Shown here in pieces: positions 20,734-21,498 of a stretch of DNA of 21,498 nucleotides (position 1 is the stretch's first letter; every line of letters starts with the position of its first letter). Origin of the DNA: a virus; IMG/VR virus record IMGVR_UViG_3300042924_006889, positions 1-21,498 of that record, one strand, 5' to 3'. The notes beneath the pieces are model-generated. The model did no database searches. It worked only from the letters and a program-made list of their open reading frames with translations, and had not been told where the DNA came from. Position numbers and translations under genes: made by a program.

Positions 20734-21498
20734 GCGAAGAGAACAGCCCGCTCTACGCAGAGTCCGACGAGCTGGGCGTCCTAGGAGCCTGTCTGATCGG
20801 TGGTCTGGATTCGGCTGCGGAGGCAATGCCGCTGTACCGTTCCGGAGCCATCTTCAACGCTGAGCTTCTTGAGATCTTTCAGGTCGTAGCCGCTTTGGAA
20901 GGAGAAGGCGTTGCGCCAGACATGCTCGCAGTAGCGCGCAAATGGCCCGCCATTCATCCGAAGAAGCCCGTCCCTACAGAAGCCCTATCCAAGGCCATCG
21001 ACGCCTGTCCTAGCGCCTCCAGCCTCGAATTCCACGCCACTGGAGTCAGGGAAGCCTTCCGACGACGCAGGATCAGGGAGATCGGCATGAAGCTTTCGGC
21101 CGATTCGACCAACCCGTCCAAGCCGGTCGAGGAGGCTATCTCGGAGATGGAGGCTGGATTGATCAACTGTGATCATTCACAGAGCAATCTGAAGGGGTCG
21201 AAGGCGGTCATGCTGGAGCTCATCGACGACCTTCAGGAGCGTTCCAAGCGCAATGGGGACATCTCTGGAATCTCCACAGGTTACCGGAAGCTGGACCGGA
21301 TGACCGATGGGCTGCAGCCAGGAGAGATGTTCCTCGTCGCTGCCAGACCTTCGATCGGCAAGACCGCACTAGCCACCTCGATGGTCTGCTCGATCTGCAT
21401 TGGAGCGAAGGTTCCGACGCTCTTCGTGACCTGCGAGATGTCCGAGGCGTCCATAGCGCGCCGCATTATGGCCTCTGTGGCATCGGTCTCGATGGGGA
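20730..21498 (+). CDS. dnaB: DnaB-like replicative helicase (3' end outside window)
   Basis: An open frame starting with an ATGA overlap to the DUF1376 gene and running off the window after 256 residues. Residues 1-110 form the DnaB N-terminal-like helical domain (starting 'SPLYAESDELGVLGACLIGG', about 6-25). The RecA-fold motor begins at 'ISGISTGYRKLDRMTDGLQPG' territory (about 178-198), with Walker A ARPSIGKT (205-212), and 'TCEMSEASIARRIMA' (234-248), which follows the DnaB 'SLEMS..Q(L/I)..R' motif. It would unwind the fork as a hexamer and depends on a loader, for which the DUF1376 protein is the obvious candidate. The Walker B and arginine-finger regions lie outside the window. The identification is firm. 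Confidence 0.92.
   Translation, partial: MSEENSPLYAESDELGVLGACLIGGLDSAAEAMPLYRSGAIFNAELLEIFQVVAALEGEGVAPDMLAVARKWPAIHPKKPVPTEALSKAIDACPSASSLEFHATGVREAFRRRRIREIGMKLSADSTNPSKPVEEAISEMEAGLINCDHSQSNLKGSKAVMLELIDDLQERSKRNGDISGISTGYRKLDRMTDGLQPGEMFLVAARPSIGKTALATSMVCSICIGAKVPTLFVTCEMSEASIARRIMASVASVSMG

Overview
The window is a piece of a tailed double-stranded DNA bacteriophage genome (Caudoviricetes-like), probably from an uncultivated virus. The evidence is a large terminase with both ATPase and nuclease motifs, a portal/scaffold/capsid block, a holin-like gene, a modular tail-fibre gene and a recombination/replication block that ends in a DnaB-type helicase. No ribosomal, tRNA or host metabolic gene is seen. 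Genes are packed with ATGA-type overlaps. Base composition is moderately GC-rich, with AT-richer islands in the receptor-binding genes. Only one gene (start 10579) has a textbook Shine-Dalgarno sequence, so the host may initiate translation largely without one. The host cannot be named from the sequence.

The layout is two divergent arms meeting near 7309-7377. The left arm (minus strand, read leftwards from about 7308) carries a small acidic protein, an 818-residue portal-like protein, a 102-residue protein, a long acidic coiled-coil scaffold-like protein, a terminator, the probable major capsid protein as its own transcription unit, a second terminator, a small probable virion protein, then two tiny membrane proteins (one a Pam3-gp28-like holin) and the first codons of another gene.

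The right arm (plus strand) starts with the large terminase. It continues with an unknown protein whose reading frame overlaps a Cys-rich gene for about 370 bases, an alanine-rich small protein, two small basic proteins of the DUF5754/DUF5872 type, a small structural protein, a 1296-residue tail-fibre-like protein with internal repeats, a lectin-like protein, a tail-fibre-assembly-like protein and a DUF6378-like protein. The recombination/replication block follows: a Sak4/RecA-like ATPase, a RecE/PD-(D/E)XK nuclease, a zinc-ribbon protein, a RuvC-like resolvase, a structured intergenic element, a DUF1376 initiator-like protein and DnaB (cut by the window end).

As a system, the left arm builds and fills the head and probably supports lysis, the terminase drives packaging, the tail genes set receptor specificity, and the right-end block performs annealing/recombination, junction resolution and replication start. 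The two most unusual non-coding signals flank the replication genes: a strongly paired, possibly pseudoknotted RNA element at 19784-19935, and a set of CAACC repeats spaced 11-12 bp inside the DUF1376 gene that could be origin iterons.
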